Assembly (NCBI GenBank): GCA_020633205.1
Contig: JACKEB010000016.1
Location: 124,001 to 188,000 of the forward strand
Direction of reading: 5' to 3'
Length of the DNA stretch: 64,000 nt
From: Polyangiaceae bacterium
Lineage (GTDB): Bacteria; Myxococcota_A; Polyangia; Polyangiales; Polyangiaceae
In this document: one piece after another, positions 38,344 to 47,527 of the stretch
Layout of the letters: every line of letters begins with the position of its first letter
Numbering within the stretch: position 1 is the stretch's first letter
Position numbers and translations under genes: made by a program
Notes under the pieces: generated by a model
What the model was told of the DNA's origin: nothing
The model's database searches: none
Seen by the model: the letters and a program-made list of their open reading frames with translations, nothing else

Positions 38344-38518
38344 AGGGACGGGCGGTATGACAGACGCCGCCGCGTCGCGCAAGGGCTTTGGCAAAGCACT
38401 GCACTTTTGTCCCCCCTCCGTGTCCCCCCCTCCCGCGCCCTCCTCCCGCTGCGGGCAGACGGCCTCCCGCTTCGTCCAGCGTTTCGCGCTGCGAGGCTCG
38501 CGTGATAACTGGCGGCCC

Positions 38519-38866
38519 ATGGCCGACCCCCGCAGCACACCAACCGGCGTGAAAGCTCCCCACGGCGCCCGGGTGATGGAAGTGACCTGGCAAGACGGGC
38601 ACACCTCCCGCTTCCCTCATCAGCTGCTGCGCGGCTACTGCCCGTGCGCTGGCTGCCAAGGCCACTCCGGAACCATCGCGTACCAGAGCGGCGGCAACCT
38701 CGAACTGGTCAAGCTGGAAGCCGTGGGCAACTACGCGCTCTCCCTGGAGTGGGGCGATAGCCACAACAGCGGGATCTACTCCTTCAGCTACCTGCGCCTG
38801 CTCGGCGACTTGATCGAAGCTCACGGCGACCAACTCCCCACGGAACACCCAGAGCTCCCGCGCTGA
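38519..38866 (+). CDS. DUF971 family protein
   Basis: 115 residues from ATG 38519, normal length for the stand-alone family. It contains VMEVTWQDGHTSRFPH, the conserved Cys cluster RGYCPCAGCQGHSG (C-x-C-x2-C) and IYSFSYLRLLG. DUF971 corresponds to the N-terminal domain of gamma-butyrobetaine-hydroxylase-like proteins; the Cys/His cluster probably binds metal. The longer upstream frame overlaps rpsU antisense and is not used. The glycosyltransferase starts 9 bases after the stop, so the two are probably co-transcribed. Confidence 0.85.
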   Translation: MADPRSTPTGVKAPHGARVMEVTWQDGHTSRFPHQLLRGYCPCAGCQGHSGTIAYQSGGNLELVKLEAVGNYALSLEWGDSHNSGIYSFSYLRLLGDLIEAHGDQLPTEHPELPR

Positions 38867-38875
38867 AGCGTCGCC

Positions 38876-39883
38876 ATGCGCGCCCTCGTCGTCGCCACGT
38901 CCTACCCGGAGTCCCCGGCCGATCCTTCAGGGCACTTCGTGGCGAGCGAGGTGCAGCAGCTGCTCCGCCGTGGCTACCGGGTAACGCTGGTGGTTCCCCA
39001 AGGAAGTACGACGCGTTCGGCTACGCCCGGCATCCAGCTCCGTGAAATCCCCGCAGGGGATGCGTTCGGCTTTCCGGGGGTGAGGGCGCGCCTACAACAT
39101 CCCAGCCCGCTGACTCGGGCACGGCGGGCGTTAGGCGTCGTGGCGTTCATGGCGCTCGCCCGCCGAGAGATAGCGCGCCTCGTCAGGGCTCAGGGCGCGT
39201 TTGATCTAGTTCAGGCCCACTGGCTCTTGCCCGGCGCATTCCCGCTATTGCCGCACGGCATTGCACGCGAAGCGGAGTGGGTCGCTCACGGGAGCGATGT
39301 TAGGTTGCTCTTGGCGCTCGCGCCGCGCTTGGCCAAGACAGTGCTCGAGCACGCGACCCGAGCCGCAGCCGTCACGCGCCTCCGGGCGGTGTCCGGGCAG
39401 CTGCTCGAGGCGCTCGCCCCCCTCACCCCCAAGAGCATCGTGGACCGGCGGGTGGAACCATGCGCCATCGACTTGAGCGGTGTGCCTTCACGCGCCGACG
39501 CACGGAGGCTCCACGAGGTTGAAGGAGAACTGTGGTTGATCGTGGCTCGCCTGATCGCCAGCAAGCGCATCGACGTTGCCCTGAAGAAGAGCCTGGAGTT
39601 CGCGCGGCCCAGCGCTGTGGTGGTGATTGGAGACGGACCACTGCGCCAGGCGCTGGAAGCAGAGTTTCCCCACGCGCGCTTTTTGGGACAGCTCCCCCGC
39701 CCCGAGTGCCTCAGCTGGCTCGCGGCAGCGGATGGTCTGCTCAGCGCGTCGCTACTCGAGGGTGCGCCCACGGTGATCCGTGAGGCGCGCGCGCTGGGAG
39801 TCCGGGTGCTGAGCGCTCCTGCGGGCGACCTACGACACTGGGCCGAACGGGACCCTGGTCTCGAGCTCTTCACGGATCCCTAG
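38876..39883 (+). CDS. GT4-type glycosyltransferase
   Basis: 335 residues. The N-terminal Rossmann domain starts RALVVATSYPES and has HFVASEVQQLLRRGYRVTLV; AHWLLPGAFPLL and WVAHGSDVRLLL are typical of group 1 enzymes. The second domain has LWLIVARLIASKRIDVAL, VVIGDGPLRQALE and the donor-binding E-x7-E motif in EGAPTVIREARALG. It is a retaining, nucleotide-sugar-dependent transferase acting at the cytoplasmic side on an envelope glycan or lipid. No other polysaccharide genes are adjacent, so the acceptor is unknown. Confidence 0.85.
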   Translation: MRALVVATSYPESPADPSGHFVASEVQQLLRRGYRVTLVVPQGSTTRSATPGIQLREIPAGDAFGFPGVRARLQHPSPLTRARRALGVVAFMALARREIARLVRAQGAFDLVQAHWLLPGAFPLLPHGIAREAEWVAHGSDVRLLLALAPRLAKTVLEHATRAAAVTRLRAVSGQLLEALAPLTPKSIVDRRVEPCAIDLSGVPSRADARRLHEVEGELWLIVARLIASKRIDVALKKSLEFARPSAVVVIGDGPLRQALEAEFPHARFLGQLPRPECLSWLAAADGLLSASLLEGAPTVIREARALGVRVLSAPAGDLRHWAERDPGLELFTDP

Positions 39884-39905
39884 CGCGTTAGCGCGCTGTG
39901 TTCCT
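39882..39905. terminator. Hairpin between convergent glycosyltransferase and moaB genes
   Basis: AGCGCG-TTAG-CGCGCT, a perfect 6-bp stem overlapping the glycosyltransferase stop and followed by GTGTTCCTTCT. It lies between two convergent stops 23 bp apart and may serve both. Confidence 0.4.
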
Positions 39906-39906
39906 T

Positions 39907-40428
39907 CTAGCGCGCAGTGCCGCGGATGCGCGGCAGGAGCTCTGCGAAGTTGCAGGGCTTGGTGCGCGGGTCGAGCTGGGGCAGCAGGATCTTTTCCAGC
40001 GCCAGGCGCACGGCACCCGTGGAGCCGGGGAGCAAGAACACCAACACCCCGCCACACAGCGCGGCGTCCGCGCGAGATTGAATCGTGCTGGCACCTATTT
40101 CCGTGTAGGAAAGCATGCGAAAGAGCTCACCAAAGCCGGGGATGTGCTTGCTGATGAGCGGCGACAGCGCCTCCGGCGTGACGTCTCGTGCGGTGATGCC
40201 TGTGCCCCCGGTCGCGACGATCACGTCCGTCTTTGGGTGGGCGATCCATGCGGCAAACTGCGCGCGCAACAGCAGCAGGTCATCGGGCAAGAGCGCGCGG
40301 TCCATTAGATCGTGGCCGGCTTCACCGAGCTTTTCCCACAACAGCCCTCCACTCTTGTCCGTCGACTCATCCCGGGTGTCGCTCACGGTCAACACGCGGA
40401 TCCCAAGGGGCTGAAAGCTCTCTGCCAT
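39907..40428 (-). CDS. moaB: Molybdenum cofactor biosynthesis protein MoaB
   Basis: 173 residues. VLTVSDTRDESTDKSGG, DVIVATGGTGITARDVTPE, and PGFGELFRMLSYTEIG are the conserved MoaB/MogA motifs. FLLPGSTGAVRLALEKILLPQ is the C-terminal signature. The protein adenylylates molybdopterin in molybdenum cofactor synthesis. No other mo-cofactor genes are in the window. ATG 40428 gives the normal start; the longer frame upstream is not family-like. Confidence 0.93.
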   Translation of the reverse strand: MAESFQPLGIRVLTVSDTRDESTDKSGGLLWEKLGEAGHDLMDRALLPDDLLLLRAQFAAWIAHPKTDVIVATGGTGITARDVTPEALSPLISKHIPGFGELFRMLSYTEIGASTIQSRADAALCGGVLVFLLPGSTGAVRLALEKILLPQLDPRTKPCNFAELLPRIRGTAR

Positions 40429-40533
40429 GGGCGCATCTTGGACCCCGCAGTGACGCAGCACAACGCCGCGGGGGCTGCGCACGCGCGAAGCCCGTGGGAC
40501 GGCGAGTGGCCCTATGTTATGAGACCGGGTTCT

Positions 40534-41490
40534 ATGGCAATGCCTCCGCAGTTTCAGCCACCGACCCCTGGCTACGCACCCGCCGCTGGAGTGGGCGGCG
40601 ACTACGGTCCGCCTCCTGAGAAGATCGAGGTGATGCGGGCGGTGAAGTTTTTGACCAGCGATCCCGTGGATGGGCGCAGCAACTGGCTGTACGCCACGCT
40701 GGTTCAGCTGATCCCGGTGCTGGGGCCAATCGTGATGCTGGGTTGGCAAGCGGAGGTGATGCAGCGACTGGTGCGCCAGCACCCGAAGCCCATCCCGAAG
40801 TTCGACTTCGGCGATTTCACTCACTACCTCAGTCGCGGCGTGGTGCCCTTCTTGGCGCAGCTGCTGAGCGTGCTGCCCATCGTCTTCGTTTGGTACATCT
40901 TGATGTTCGTCGGCGGCATGCTCGCGGGCATCGTCGGCGGTGCCTCGGGCATCCCGGAGCTCAGCATGCTGCTGCTGCTGCTAACGATGTTGATCGGCTA
41001 CGTCTCGTTGGTCACGCTGATGATGGTGTTCGTGAGCGCGATCATGCTCCGCGCGGAACTATCCGAGGACTTCAGCAAGACGTTTGCGCTCGGCGCGGTC
41101 TGGACCTACGCGGGCAAGACCTGGAAGCGCGCGCTAGGCTACGGGCTCCTGCTAGGCATGATCAGCTTCGGTTTGGCCATGCTCGGCATGCTCGCCTGCT
41201 TCATTGGGATCTACTTCGTGGTCGCGATCCTGAGCTTCGCGAACATTCACCTGCGCTATCAAATCTACGCGGCTTACCTCGCAGAGGGCGGAGAGCCCTT
41301 CCCACTCAAGGAGCCCCAGACGCTCCCAAGTGAAGGCGGCGGCGGCGGTTACCCGCAGCAGCCCATGCTCCCCCAAGGACAGGCGGGAGGCTACGGTCCT
41401 CCACCCGGGGGCGGTGGCTACGGCCCACCTCCCGGCGGTGGCTACGGCCCGCCCCCCGGCGGCGGCTACGGTCCTCCACCCGGCTACTGA
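40534..41490 (+). CDS. DUF4013 membrane protein with GGGYGPPP tail
   Basis: 318 residues. A short Pro-rich N-terminus precedes the DUF4013 core, where VKFLTSDPVDGRSNWLYATL, IPVLGPIVMLGWQAEVM and FDFGDFTHYLSRGV match the family. Four to five membrane helices lie at about 50-255. The C-terminal 50 residues are Gly/Tyr/Pro repeats (GYGPPPGG four times) and would face the cytoplasm or periplasm as a disordered tail. DUF4013 has no known activity. An in-frame ATG at 40519 would add five residues; neither start has a clear ribosome-binding site. It is divergent from moaB. Confidence 0.8.
   Translation: MAMPPQFQPPTPGYAPAAGVGGDYGPPPEKIEVMRAVKFLTSDPVDGRSNWLYATLVQLIPVLGPIVMLGWQAEVMQRLVRQHPKPIPKFDFGDFTHYLSRGVVPFLAQLLSVLPIVFVWYILMFVGGMLAGIVGGASGIPELSMLLLLLTMLIGYVSLVTLMMVFVSAIMLRAELSEDFSKTFALGAVWTYAGKTWKRALGYGLLLGMISFGLAMLGMLACFIGIYFVVAILSFANIHLRYQIYAAYLAEGGEPFPLKEPQTLPSEGGGGGYPQQPMLPQGQAGGYGPPPGGGGYGPPPGGGYGPPPGGGYGPPPGY
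41394..41487. repeat. GYGPPPGG-coding tandem repeat
   Basis: Four in-frame units of 24-27 bp encoding GYGPPPGG(G), core GGCTACGGCCCACCTCC with silent differences. They form the C-terminal tail of the DUF4013 protein. Confidence 0.75.
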
Positions 41491-41495
41491 GTTCC

Positions 41496-43331
41496 GTGCG
41501 GTACCAGTTGTCCGGGTGGCCACGAACGCCGCAGCTGATCACGTACCTGCTGTGCGCAGGGTTGGCGCTCAGTTGTTCCCGTTCGTCCCCAAGCGGCGCG
41601 GGAGGGCAACCATCGCAGAATCCCTCCCAGACGCTGAACTCCGCTGCGCCCACGCTTGCAAGCAGCGCTCCCTCACCCCCAAAAGCCGCGCCTAGCGCGG
41701 GGCCCACGTTTCAAGCAGCGCCCGCTGAGCTCAAGCTTGCGGGGGGGAACGCGGTGCATAGCAAGCTCGGAATGGTGACCAGCGTCGAGGCCCAAGCGAC
41801 GCGTGCTGGCGTGGCGGTGCTCGAAGCGGGTGGCAACGCCGTCGATGCGGCGGTGGCTGTGGGCTACGCCCTCGCCGTCACACACCCCAGCGCGGGAAAC
41901 ATCGGCGGCGGCGGATTCCTCCTGGTGCGCCCTCCTGGCGGACCGACGGTCGCCATCGACTTCCGGGAAGTCGCGCCGCAAGGTCTGACTCAGGCTGATT
42001 TCAACGCCATGATCGAAGCCAAGGGCGTCGGCCCCGCAGCGTCAGGCGTCCCAGGCAGCGTCGCCGGGCTGAACCTCGCACAGCGGCGCTTCGGCAAGCT
42101 CAAGCTCAGCGAGGTCATGCAGCCAGCGATCGATCTCGCATCGAAGGGGCACATCATCGGCCAGCGCGAGGGACTCACCCTCGGCTGGAGCCACCGCGCG
42201 CTGCGGAACAATCCGGAGGCGCGCAAGGCCCTGGCCCCGAAGAAGAAACCACTCAAGCCTGGCCAGCGCCTGTTCCGCAAGGATCTGGGGCGCACCCTCG
42301 AGCGCATCGCTCAGCAAGGCGACGCGGGCTTCTATGAAGGCAAGACGGCCGAGGCCATCGTCGCAGCGATGGAAAAAACCGGACGCATCAGCCTCGCTGA
42401 TCTCAAGGGGTACGCGGCCAAGGAGCGCAAGCTCGAAGCTTTCGACTATCGCGGCTTGCAAGTCGAGGTGATGCCGCCGCCCTCTGCTGGTGGAGTGGCC
42501 GTGCTCGAAATGCTCAAGATGTGGGAGCGCGTGGAGGCCTACAAGCATCCAGCCGATTCAGTCGCCGCCGCGCATTTCTTCGTGGAAATCGCCAAGCGCG
42601 CTCACGCCGACCGCCGCTTCGACGTCGTCGACCCCGACACGTCGGATCGCGACCCAGCGAAGGTACGCGAACGCTGGCTCGACCCCCTGCACTGGCTCAC
42701 GCCCCACCCCATCGACCCACAGAAGGCGACGCCTGCGGCGGAGCTGCACTCCCTCTACACCAAGGCTGCCGAAGAGCTCGAGCACACGACCCACTTCAGC
42801 GTCGCCGATCGTGACGGCATGGTGGTGTCTTGCACAACGACGCTCTCCGCGGGCTTCGGCGCCAAGTACGTGGTGCCGGGCACTGGGATCGTGATGAACA
42901 ACTCCGCTGGCGCGTTCGGCAGCGTGGGCGAGAGCACTCTCAAAGGCGGCCGACGCATGACGAGCTCGATGACGCCAACCCTCGTGTTGAAGGACGGCAA
43001 GCCGATCCTGGTGTTGGGCTCCCCCGGCGGCGACACGATCCCGAACACGGTGTTCCAGGTGTTGCGCAATGTGGTCGACTACCAACTCCCGCTGTCCGTC
43101 GCGGTGGAGCGAGGGCGCCTACACCATGGCTTCTTGCCCGACGAGGTGCGCTACGAGCGCCGCAAGCCGCCCGCGCCAGGTGTGCTGGATGGCTTGAAGG
43201 CGCTGGGCCACACCATCTCGAAGAAGACGATCCCCATCGGTGACGCCAACAACTTGATGATCATCGACGGTGAGTACTTCGGGGTGTCGGACTCCCGTGA
43301 AGGCGGTCTAGCGGCCGCCCCAGCGCGCTAA
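41496..43331 (+). CDS. ggt: Gamma-glutamyltransferase, lipoprotein form
   Basis: 611 residues from GTG 41496. The N-terminus has a hydrophobic run ending LALSC, a lipobox, so the enzyme is probably lipid-anchored in the envelope. The large-subunit part has VTSVEAQATRAGVAVLEAGG and NIGGGGFLLVR. The self-cleavage and nucleophile site is TTHFSVADRDGMVVSCTTT, with the catalytic Thr at its start. NNSAGAF, GGRRMTSSMTPTLV and GSPGGDTIPNTVFQVL follow. It should process into two subunits and hydrolyse or transfer the gamma-glutamyl group of glutathione. The malic enzyme follows on the same strand. Confidence 0.93.
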   Translation: MRYQLSGWPRTPQLITYLLCAGLALSCSRSSPSGAGGQPSQNPSQTLNSAAPTLASSAPSPPKAAPSAGPTFQAAPAELKLAGGNAVHSKLGMVTSVEAQATRAGVAVLEAGGNAVDAAVAVGYALAVTHPSAGNIGGGGFLLVRPPGGPTVAIDFREVAPQGLTQADFNAMIEAKGVGPAASGVPGSVAGLNLAQRRFGKLKLSEVMQPAIDLASKGHIIGQREGLTLGWSHRALRNNPEARKALAPKKKPLKPGQRLFRKDLGRTLERIAQQGDAGFYEGKTAEAIVAAMEKTGRISLADLKGYAAKERKLEAFDYRGLQVEVMPPPSAGGVAVLEMLKMWERVEAYKHPADSVAAAHFFVEIAKRAHADRRFDVVDPDTSDRDPAKVRERWLDPLHWLTPHPIDPQKATPAAELHSLYTKAAEELEHTTHFSVADRDGMVVSCTTTLSAGFGAKYVVPGTGIVMNNSAGAFGSVGESTLKGGRRMTSSMTPTLVLKDGKPILVLGSPGGDTIPNTVFQVLRNVVDYQLPLSVAVERGRLHHGFLPDEVRYERRKPPAPGVLDGLKALGHTISKKTIPIGDANNLMIIDGEYFGVSDSREGGLAAAPAR

Positions 43332-43446
43332 CTTGGGGCGCAATGGCGTCTACGGGTCGGTTCGAAGCGCTCCGCCCAACGTAAGCTCCGCCGCGTTCTG
43401 TACCTCAGGCGCTGACGCCTTGATACAGTCCAGCACGAGGGATGCC

Positions 43447-45159
43447 GTGACGAAGCTGAAGTTTGAACGCACACCAGAGGGCACGCCGCGCGTCGTCGTG
43501 CATGAGCGCGGTCGCGCCTTGCTCTGCAATCCACTGCTCAACAAAGGCACAGCCTTCACCGAAGCGGAGCGCGACGCCTTCGGCTTACGGGGCCTCTTGC
43601 CACAGAACCCGACGCCCATGGCGATTCAGGCAGCGCGGGCCTACGGCAATATCTCCCGCAAGGCGGATCCACTGGAGCGCTACATCGGCATGGCGGCGCT
43701 GCAGGATCGCAATGAGACGCTGTTCTATCGCGTGCTCGGCGAGCACGTCGAAGAGCTCATGCCCATCGTCTACACACCTACGGTGGGTGAAGCCTGCAAG
43801 TTCTTCTCCCAGATCTTCCGACGTGGGCGCGGGATTTGGATCACCCCCGAGGACTCCGGGCGCATCGAGCAGGTGCTGGCGAACGCTGCTACGGACGACG
43901 TACGTCTCATCGTGGTGACGGACAACGAGCGCATCCTCGGCCTCGGTGACCAGGGCGCGGGCGGCATGGGGATCCCGATTGGCAAGCTGTCGCTTTACAC
44001 GTTGGGCGCAGGCATCCATCCGAACCAAACGCTGCCCATCAGCCTCGATGTAGGCACGGACAACGAAGAGCTGTTGAACAATGAGCTGTACGTCGGCTGG
44101 CGCCACCCCAGGCTTCGCGGCCAGCGCTACTACGACCTGGTGGAGGAGTTCGTGGAGGCGGTCATGACCCGTTTCCCCAAGGCACTGCTTCAGTGGGAAG
44201 ACTTCAAGAAGGCGAATGCGTTCACCCTGCTCACGAAGTACCGCAAGCGACTCTGCTCCTTCAACGACGACATCCAGGGCACCGCGGCGGTCGCGGTCGC
44301 GGGGATCTTCGCGGCCGTGCGCAAGCGCAACGCCAAGCTAACGGATCAACGCGTTGTGATCCTGGGAGCCGGCGCTGCCGGCGTGGGCATTGGACATCAG
44401 ATCCGCGATGCGCTGGAGAGCGCGGGCTTGAGCGGCGCGGCGCTGACGCGTGCTGTCGCGGTGCTGGACAGCCGCGGCCTAATCGTCGACTCCCGAGACT
44501 TCCGCGACGAGTACAAGCGCGAGTTCGCCTGGCCGGAAGAGCTCGTGCGCGAGCTGGGCTTGGACCCCGCACAGCCCATCGAGCTGTTGGAGGTGGTCAA
44601 GGCGCTCAAGCCCACCGTGCTCATCGGTACCTCGGGGCAACCGGGTGTCTTCAGCGAAGAGATCGTGCGCGAGATGGCCAAACACTGCGACGCGCCGGCG
44701 ATCTTGCCCTTCTCCAATCCAACCAGCAAGAGCGAGGCCGTGCCGGAGGACTTACTGCGCTGGACCGACGGTCGGGCGCTGGTGGCGACGGGGAGCCCGT
44801 TCGAGCCCGTGACGCTGCCTGACGGCCGCACCGTGCGTATCGGTCAGGGCAATAACGTGTACGTGTTCCCCGGCGTCGGCTTGGGCGCCCTGGTCGCCGA
44901 GGCCAGCGAAGTCACCGACTCGATGTTCACCGTCGCCGCCCATACGCTCGCCTCGGAGCTCACCGACGAGGATCTGGAACAAGGGGCGCTGTTCCCACGC
45001 ATGCACCGGCTACGGGAGATCACCCGCAAGATCGCCTGTGCTGTGGTGAAGGACGCCGCTGAGCAAAACGTCGGAAAGTCGTTCGAACCGAACGCGATCT
45101 ACGACGCGGTCAGCCAGGCGATGTGGGAGCCCGTGTACCCGGAGCTGATCCCTGCGTGA
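43447..45159 (+). CDS. maeA: NAD-dependent malic enzyme
   Basis: 570 residues, matching the MaeA/SfcA class. It oxidatively decarboxylates malate to pyruvate. The catalytic Tyr region is LMPIVYTPTVGEACKFFS. The family signature VVTDNERILGLGDQGAGGMG and the metal-binding FNDDIQGTAAV follow. The NAD-binding Rossmann strand is VVILGAGAAGVGIGHQI, and FSNPTSKSEAVPEDL is conserved. GTG 43447 has GAGGG upstream; the frame is open from 43333 but the extra residues are not family-like. It overlaps the next gene by 4 bp. Cofactor preference is inferred from class. Confidence 0.93.
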   Translation: MTKLKFERTPEGTPRVVVHERGRALLCNPLLNKGTAFTEAERDAFGLRGLLPQNPTPMAIQAARAYGNISRKADPLERYIGMAALQDRNETLFYRVLGEHVEELMPIVYTPTVGEACKFFSQIFRRGRGIWITPEDSGRIEQVLANAATDDVRLIVVTDNERILGLGDQGAGGMGIPIGKLSLYTLGAGIHPNQTLPISLDVGTDNEELLNNELYVGWRHPRLRGQRYYDLVEEFVEAVMTRFPKALLQWEDFKKANAFTLLTKYRKRLCSFNDDIQGTAAVAVAGIFAAVRKRNAKLTDQRVVILGAGAAGVGIGHQIRDALESAGLSGAALTRAVAVLDSRGLIVDSRDFRDEYKREFAWPEELVRELGLDPAQPIELLEVVKALKPTVLIGTSGQPGVFSEEIVREMAKHCDAPAILPFSNPTSKSEAVPEDLLRWTDGRALVATGSPFEPVTLPDGRTVRIGQGNNVYVFPGVGLGALVAEASEVTDSMFTVAAHTLASELTDEDLEQGALFPRMHRLREITRKIACAVVKDAAEQNVGKSFEPNAIYDAVSQAMWEPVYPELIPA

Positions 45160-45716
45160 AGGCGAGCCCCCAGGCGCGCCTCAACCGTCGAGTCTTGTTT
45201 CTGAGCGTCGCCGTCGCAGGCGCCGCCGCAGTTGCTTACCGCGCGGTAACACCAAAGAAGGGTTCGTCGGGTCTCTTTGGCGCTACCCCAGCTCTGCGTA
45301 CGCCCCCGCCGGATTCGGACGGGACAAGTCACGCTCCAGAGGAGCGGCGCCTGGCCATCGCGCCGCGGTCGGGTCTGCCAACTTCAGTTCTTCAGCCTTA
45401 TCCGAGCCAACCGGTGAGCGATGAGCAGAGCGCTGCGCTGCCAGCCCACGCCGTGAACGCCTACAAGCTCGGCGAGTCAGATCCGCGCCTGGTGCTGCAG
45501 GTGCTGACGCCCGAGACAGGCGCGGAGCCTTGGTCCAGCCGCCTGATGTTTCAGCACAACGTGGTGTGGCAGCATGAAGGTGACGCGCGCGGCTCCCGCG
45601 GTCTGATCCAGCTCGAGCTACCGGCGCAGCGCCTCAAGACGGGCCGCTACGAACTCCTGCTACAGCGCCCGGGCAGCCGAAAGTACCTCTACCTGTTCGA
45701 CGTGAAGCTGGAGTAA
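45156..45716 (+). CDS. Membrane-anchored protein of unknown function, coupled to malic enzyme
   Basis: 186 residues from GTG 45156, overlapping the malic-enzyme stop as GTGA. The N-terminus is basic, with one hydrophobic segment (about residues 12-30, VLFLSVAVAGAAAVAYRAV). A Pro/Ser-rich spacer leads to a C-terminal beta-rich domain (about 100-186: RLVLQVLTPETG, FQHNVVWQHEG, TGRYELLLQRPGS, YLYLFDVKLE). The C-terminal part resembles the sandwich of the lipoprotein at 5892-6368 in style. No family is recognised. It ends 11 bp from the convergent NtrC-type gene. Confidence 0.65.
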   Translation: MKASPQARLNRRVLFLSVAVAGAAAVAYRAVTPKKGSSGLFGATPALRTPPPDSDGTSHAPEERRLAIAPRSGLPTSVLQPYPSQPVSDEQSAALPAHAVNAYKLGESDPRLVLQVLTPETGAEPWSSRLMFQHNVVWQHEGDARGSRGLIQLELPAQRLKTGRYELLLQRPGSRKYLYLFDVKLE

Positions 45717-45727
45717 CCGCGCCGGAG

Positions 45728-47167
45728 CTAGCTCACGCCGTGCTCGTTCAGCTTGTAATAGAGCGTGCGGCGACTGACGCCCAGCATCCGCGCGGCAACA
45801 TTCCGATTTCCGCCAGCCTTCTTCAGGGCCCGCTCTAGCGCGAGTTTTTCTGCACGCGCAATGGCAGTCGCGAGTTCCACGACTTCCACGTCTTCGCTCT
45901 CCGGCGCGAGCGCCTCAGAAACTGCCGACTCTGGAGCAGTCCGAGCGGCACCGTAGGCGGCCATCGCCGTCTTCTGGTCGACGGCGCCGTTGTCGATGCC
46001 TGGCTGCCACATCGCGCAGTCGCGCGCCGAGATGCGCGGGCCATCGGCCAATAGAACGAGGCGCTCGATGAAGTTCTGAAGCTGGCGCACGTTCCCGGGC
46101 CAGCGGTGGCTGCGCAGCATCTCGAGGGCTGGGGCGTCGATGCCCATGGCAGTACGACCATTGTTCAGACCCGCAGTGCGAGCGAAATGCATCGCCAGCT
46201 CGGCGATATCATCCGGGCGCGCGCGCAACGGCGGCACAAATAGGGGCACAACGCTCAGACGATAGAAGAGATCCTCGCGGAAATCTCCGCTGCGCACCAT
46301 GCCGTCCAGGTCGCGGTGCGTCGCCGCAACGAATCGCACATCCGCCTGCAGCGTTTGCGTTCCACCCAAGCGCTCGTACTCGCGTTCCTGAAGGACGCGC
46401 AGCAACTTCACCTGAATTGCCGGAGTGATGTCGCCGATCTCGTCGAGGAACAGCGTTCCCCCCTCCGCCAGCTCCACGCGGCCCGGCTTGCGCTGGGTCG
46501 CGCCGGTAAACGCGCCCTTCTCGTAGCCGAACAGCTCGCTCTCCAGCAGGTTATCCGGCAGCGCCCCGCAGTGCACCTTGATGAAAGGTCCGTCCTTGCG
46601 CGGGCTCTCGTCGTGGATACGCCGCGCCACCAACTCCTTCCCCGTACCGCTTTCCCCACGGATAAGCACTGTCGCAACACCGTCCGCGACACGATGGATC
46701 GTGCGCTCGAGCTCCACCATCACCGGGGAAGTTCCGATGATGTTCGAGCGGAGGCTGAGGCGCGCGCTCTTCGGGGGTTCGTCGGCGCCCGCGCGATACA
46801 GGCTCAACATCTTCTGGATGACGTACTTGACCTCCTCTTCTTCGAACGGACGGCAGAGAAAGTCATTCGCCCCCATGCGCACGGCTTTGACGCCGAGGGA
46901 GGTCTTGCCCTGATCGGTGATCACCACAACGGGCAAGGCCTCGGAGTACTGACCGAGCTTGCTCAGCAACTCGAGCCCGCTGGCATCGGGCAGCTGAACG
47001 CAGACCGCCACTCCAGAGTAGTCACGCCGAGCCAACTCATGCAGCGCGTCCTTCTGAGTGCCCACACGAGTGGCCTCCACCTGCAACTCAGCGAGAACGG
47101 CAGACAGCGCCTCCGCAGAGTCGGGGTTTGGATCAACGACGAGCAAGCTCTGCTGAAAAGGATTCAT
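45728..47167 (-). CDS. NtrC-family sigma-54 activator with degenerate receiver
   Basis: 479 residues. The receiver domain (1-125) lacks key residues: the phosphoacceptor Asp position is Cys56 (AVCVQLPDASG), the acidic pair is Asp12-Pro13, and the conserved Lys is Arg106 (CRPF). The sigma-54 AAA+ domain has Walker A GESGTGKELVA, the sigma-54 loop GAFTGATQRKPG, LFLDEIGDI and FREDLFYRLSVVPL. A Fis-type helix-turn-helix ends the protein (GNRNVAARMLGVSRRTLYYKL). It should activate sigma-54 promoters through a signal other than receiver phosphorylation. No histidine kinase is adjacent. It is downstream of ftsZ but separated by a terminator. Confidence 0.92.
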   Translation of the reverse strand: MNPFQQSLLVVDPNPDSAEALSAVLAELQVEATRVGTQKDALHELARRDYSGVAVCVQLPDASGLELLSKLGQYSEALPVVVITDQGKTSLGVKAVRMGANDFLCRPFEEEEVKYVIQKMLSLYRAGADEPPKSARLSLRSNIIGTSPVMVELERTIHRVADGVATVLIRGESGTGKELVARRIHDESPRKDGPFIKVHCGALPDNLLESELFGYEKGAFTGATQRKPGRVELAEGGTLFLDEIGDITPAIQVKLLRVLQEREYERLGGTQTLQADVRFVAATHRDLDGMVRSGDFREDLFYRLSVVPLFVPPLRARPDDIAELAMHFARTAGLNNGRTAMGIDAPALEMLRSHRWPGNVRQLQNFIERLVLLADGPRISARDCAMWQPGIDNGAVDQKTAMAAYGAARTAPESAVSEALAPESEDVEVVELATAIARAEKLALERALKKAGGNRNVAARMLGVSRRTLYYKLNEHGVS

Positions 47168-47373
47168 CGCGCGCAGCCGGGCCCCAGACCACGGCAACCC
47201 CAAGCGTACCCAAAGCCGACGCACTCAGCGAGGCTCAGGCCGGGGAAAGCTCGACACCCCGAGGCGCAGCTTCCGATTCAGAGGGCGTCAGGCGCCGCGA
47301 GCGCCGCTCCACCTGGCAGAACGCGGGCGATTTTCGCGTCTCGGGACACCGGGTTGACCGCCCTCGGGCGCAC

Positions 47374-47418
47374 AAAAAAAGGCGACGCCCCCCGTGGACC
47401 AACACGAGGGGCGCCTTC
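47374..47418 (-). terminator. Terminator downstream of ftsZ
   Basis: On the reverse strand a stem of AGGCGCCCCTCGTG paired with CACGGGGGGCGTCGCCT (one mismatch, 2-base bulge) is followed by a run of seven T. This is a good Rho-independent terminator about 110 bases after the ftsZ stop. Confidence 0.85.
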
Positions 47419-47527
47419 GTTCGCAGGAGGTAGTGTTGTCGTTCGCGACCGCTCAGCAGCGGGCGCGAATAGGGCAACGCCGAAGCCACGCGCGCCTGAG
47501 GCGGCAGGCGCGCTCGACCTCGGAAGA

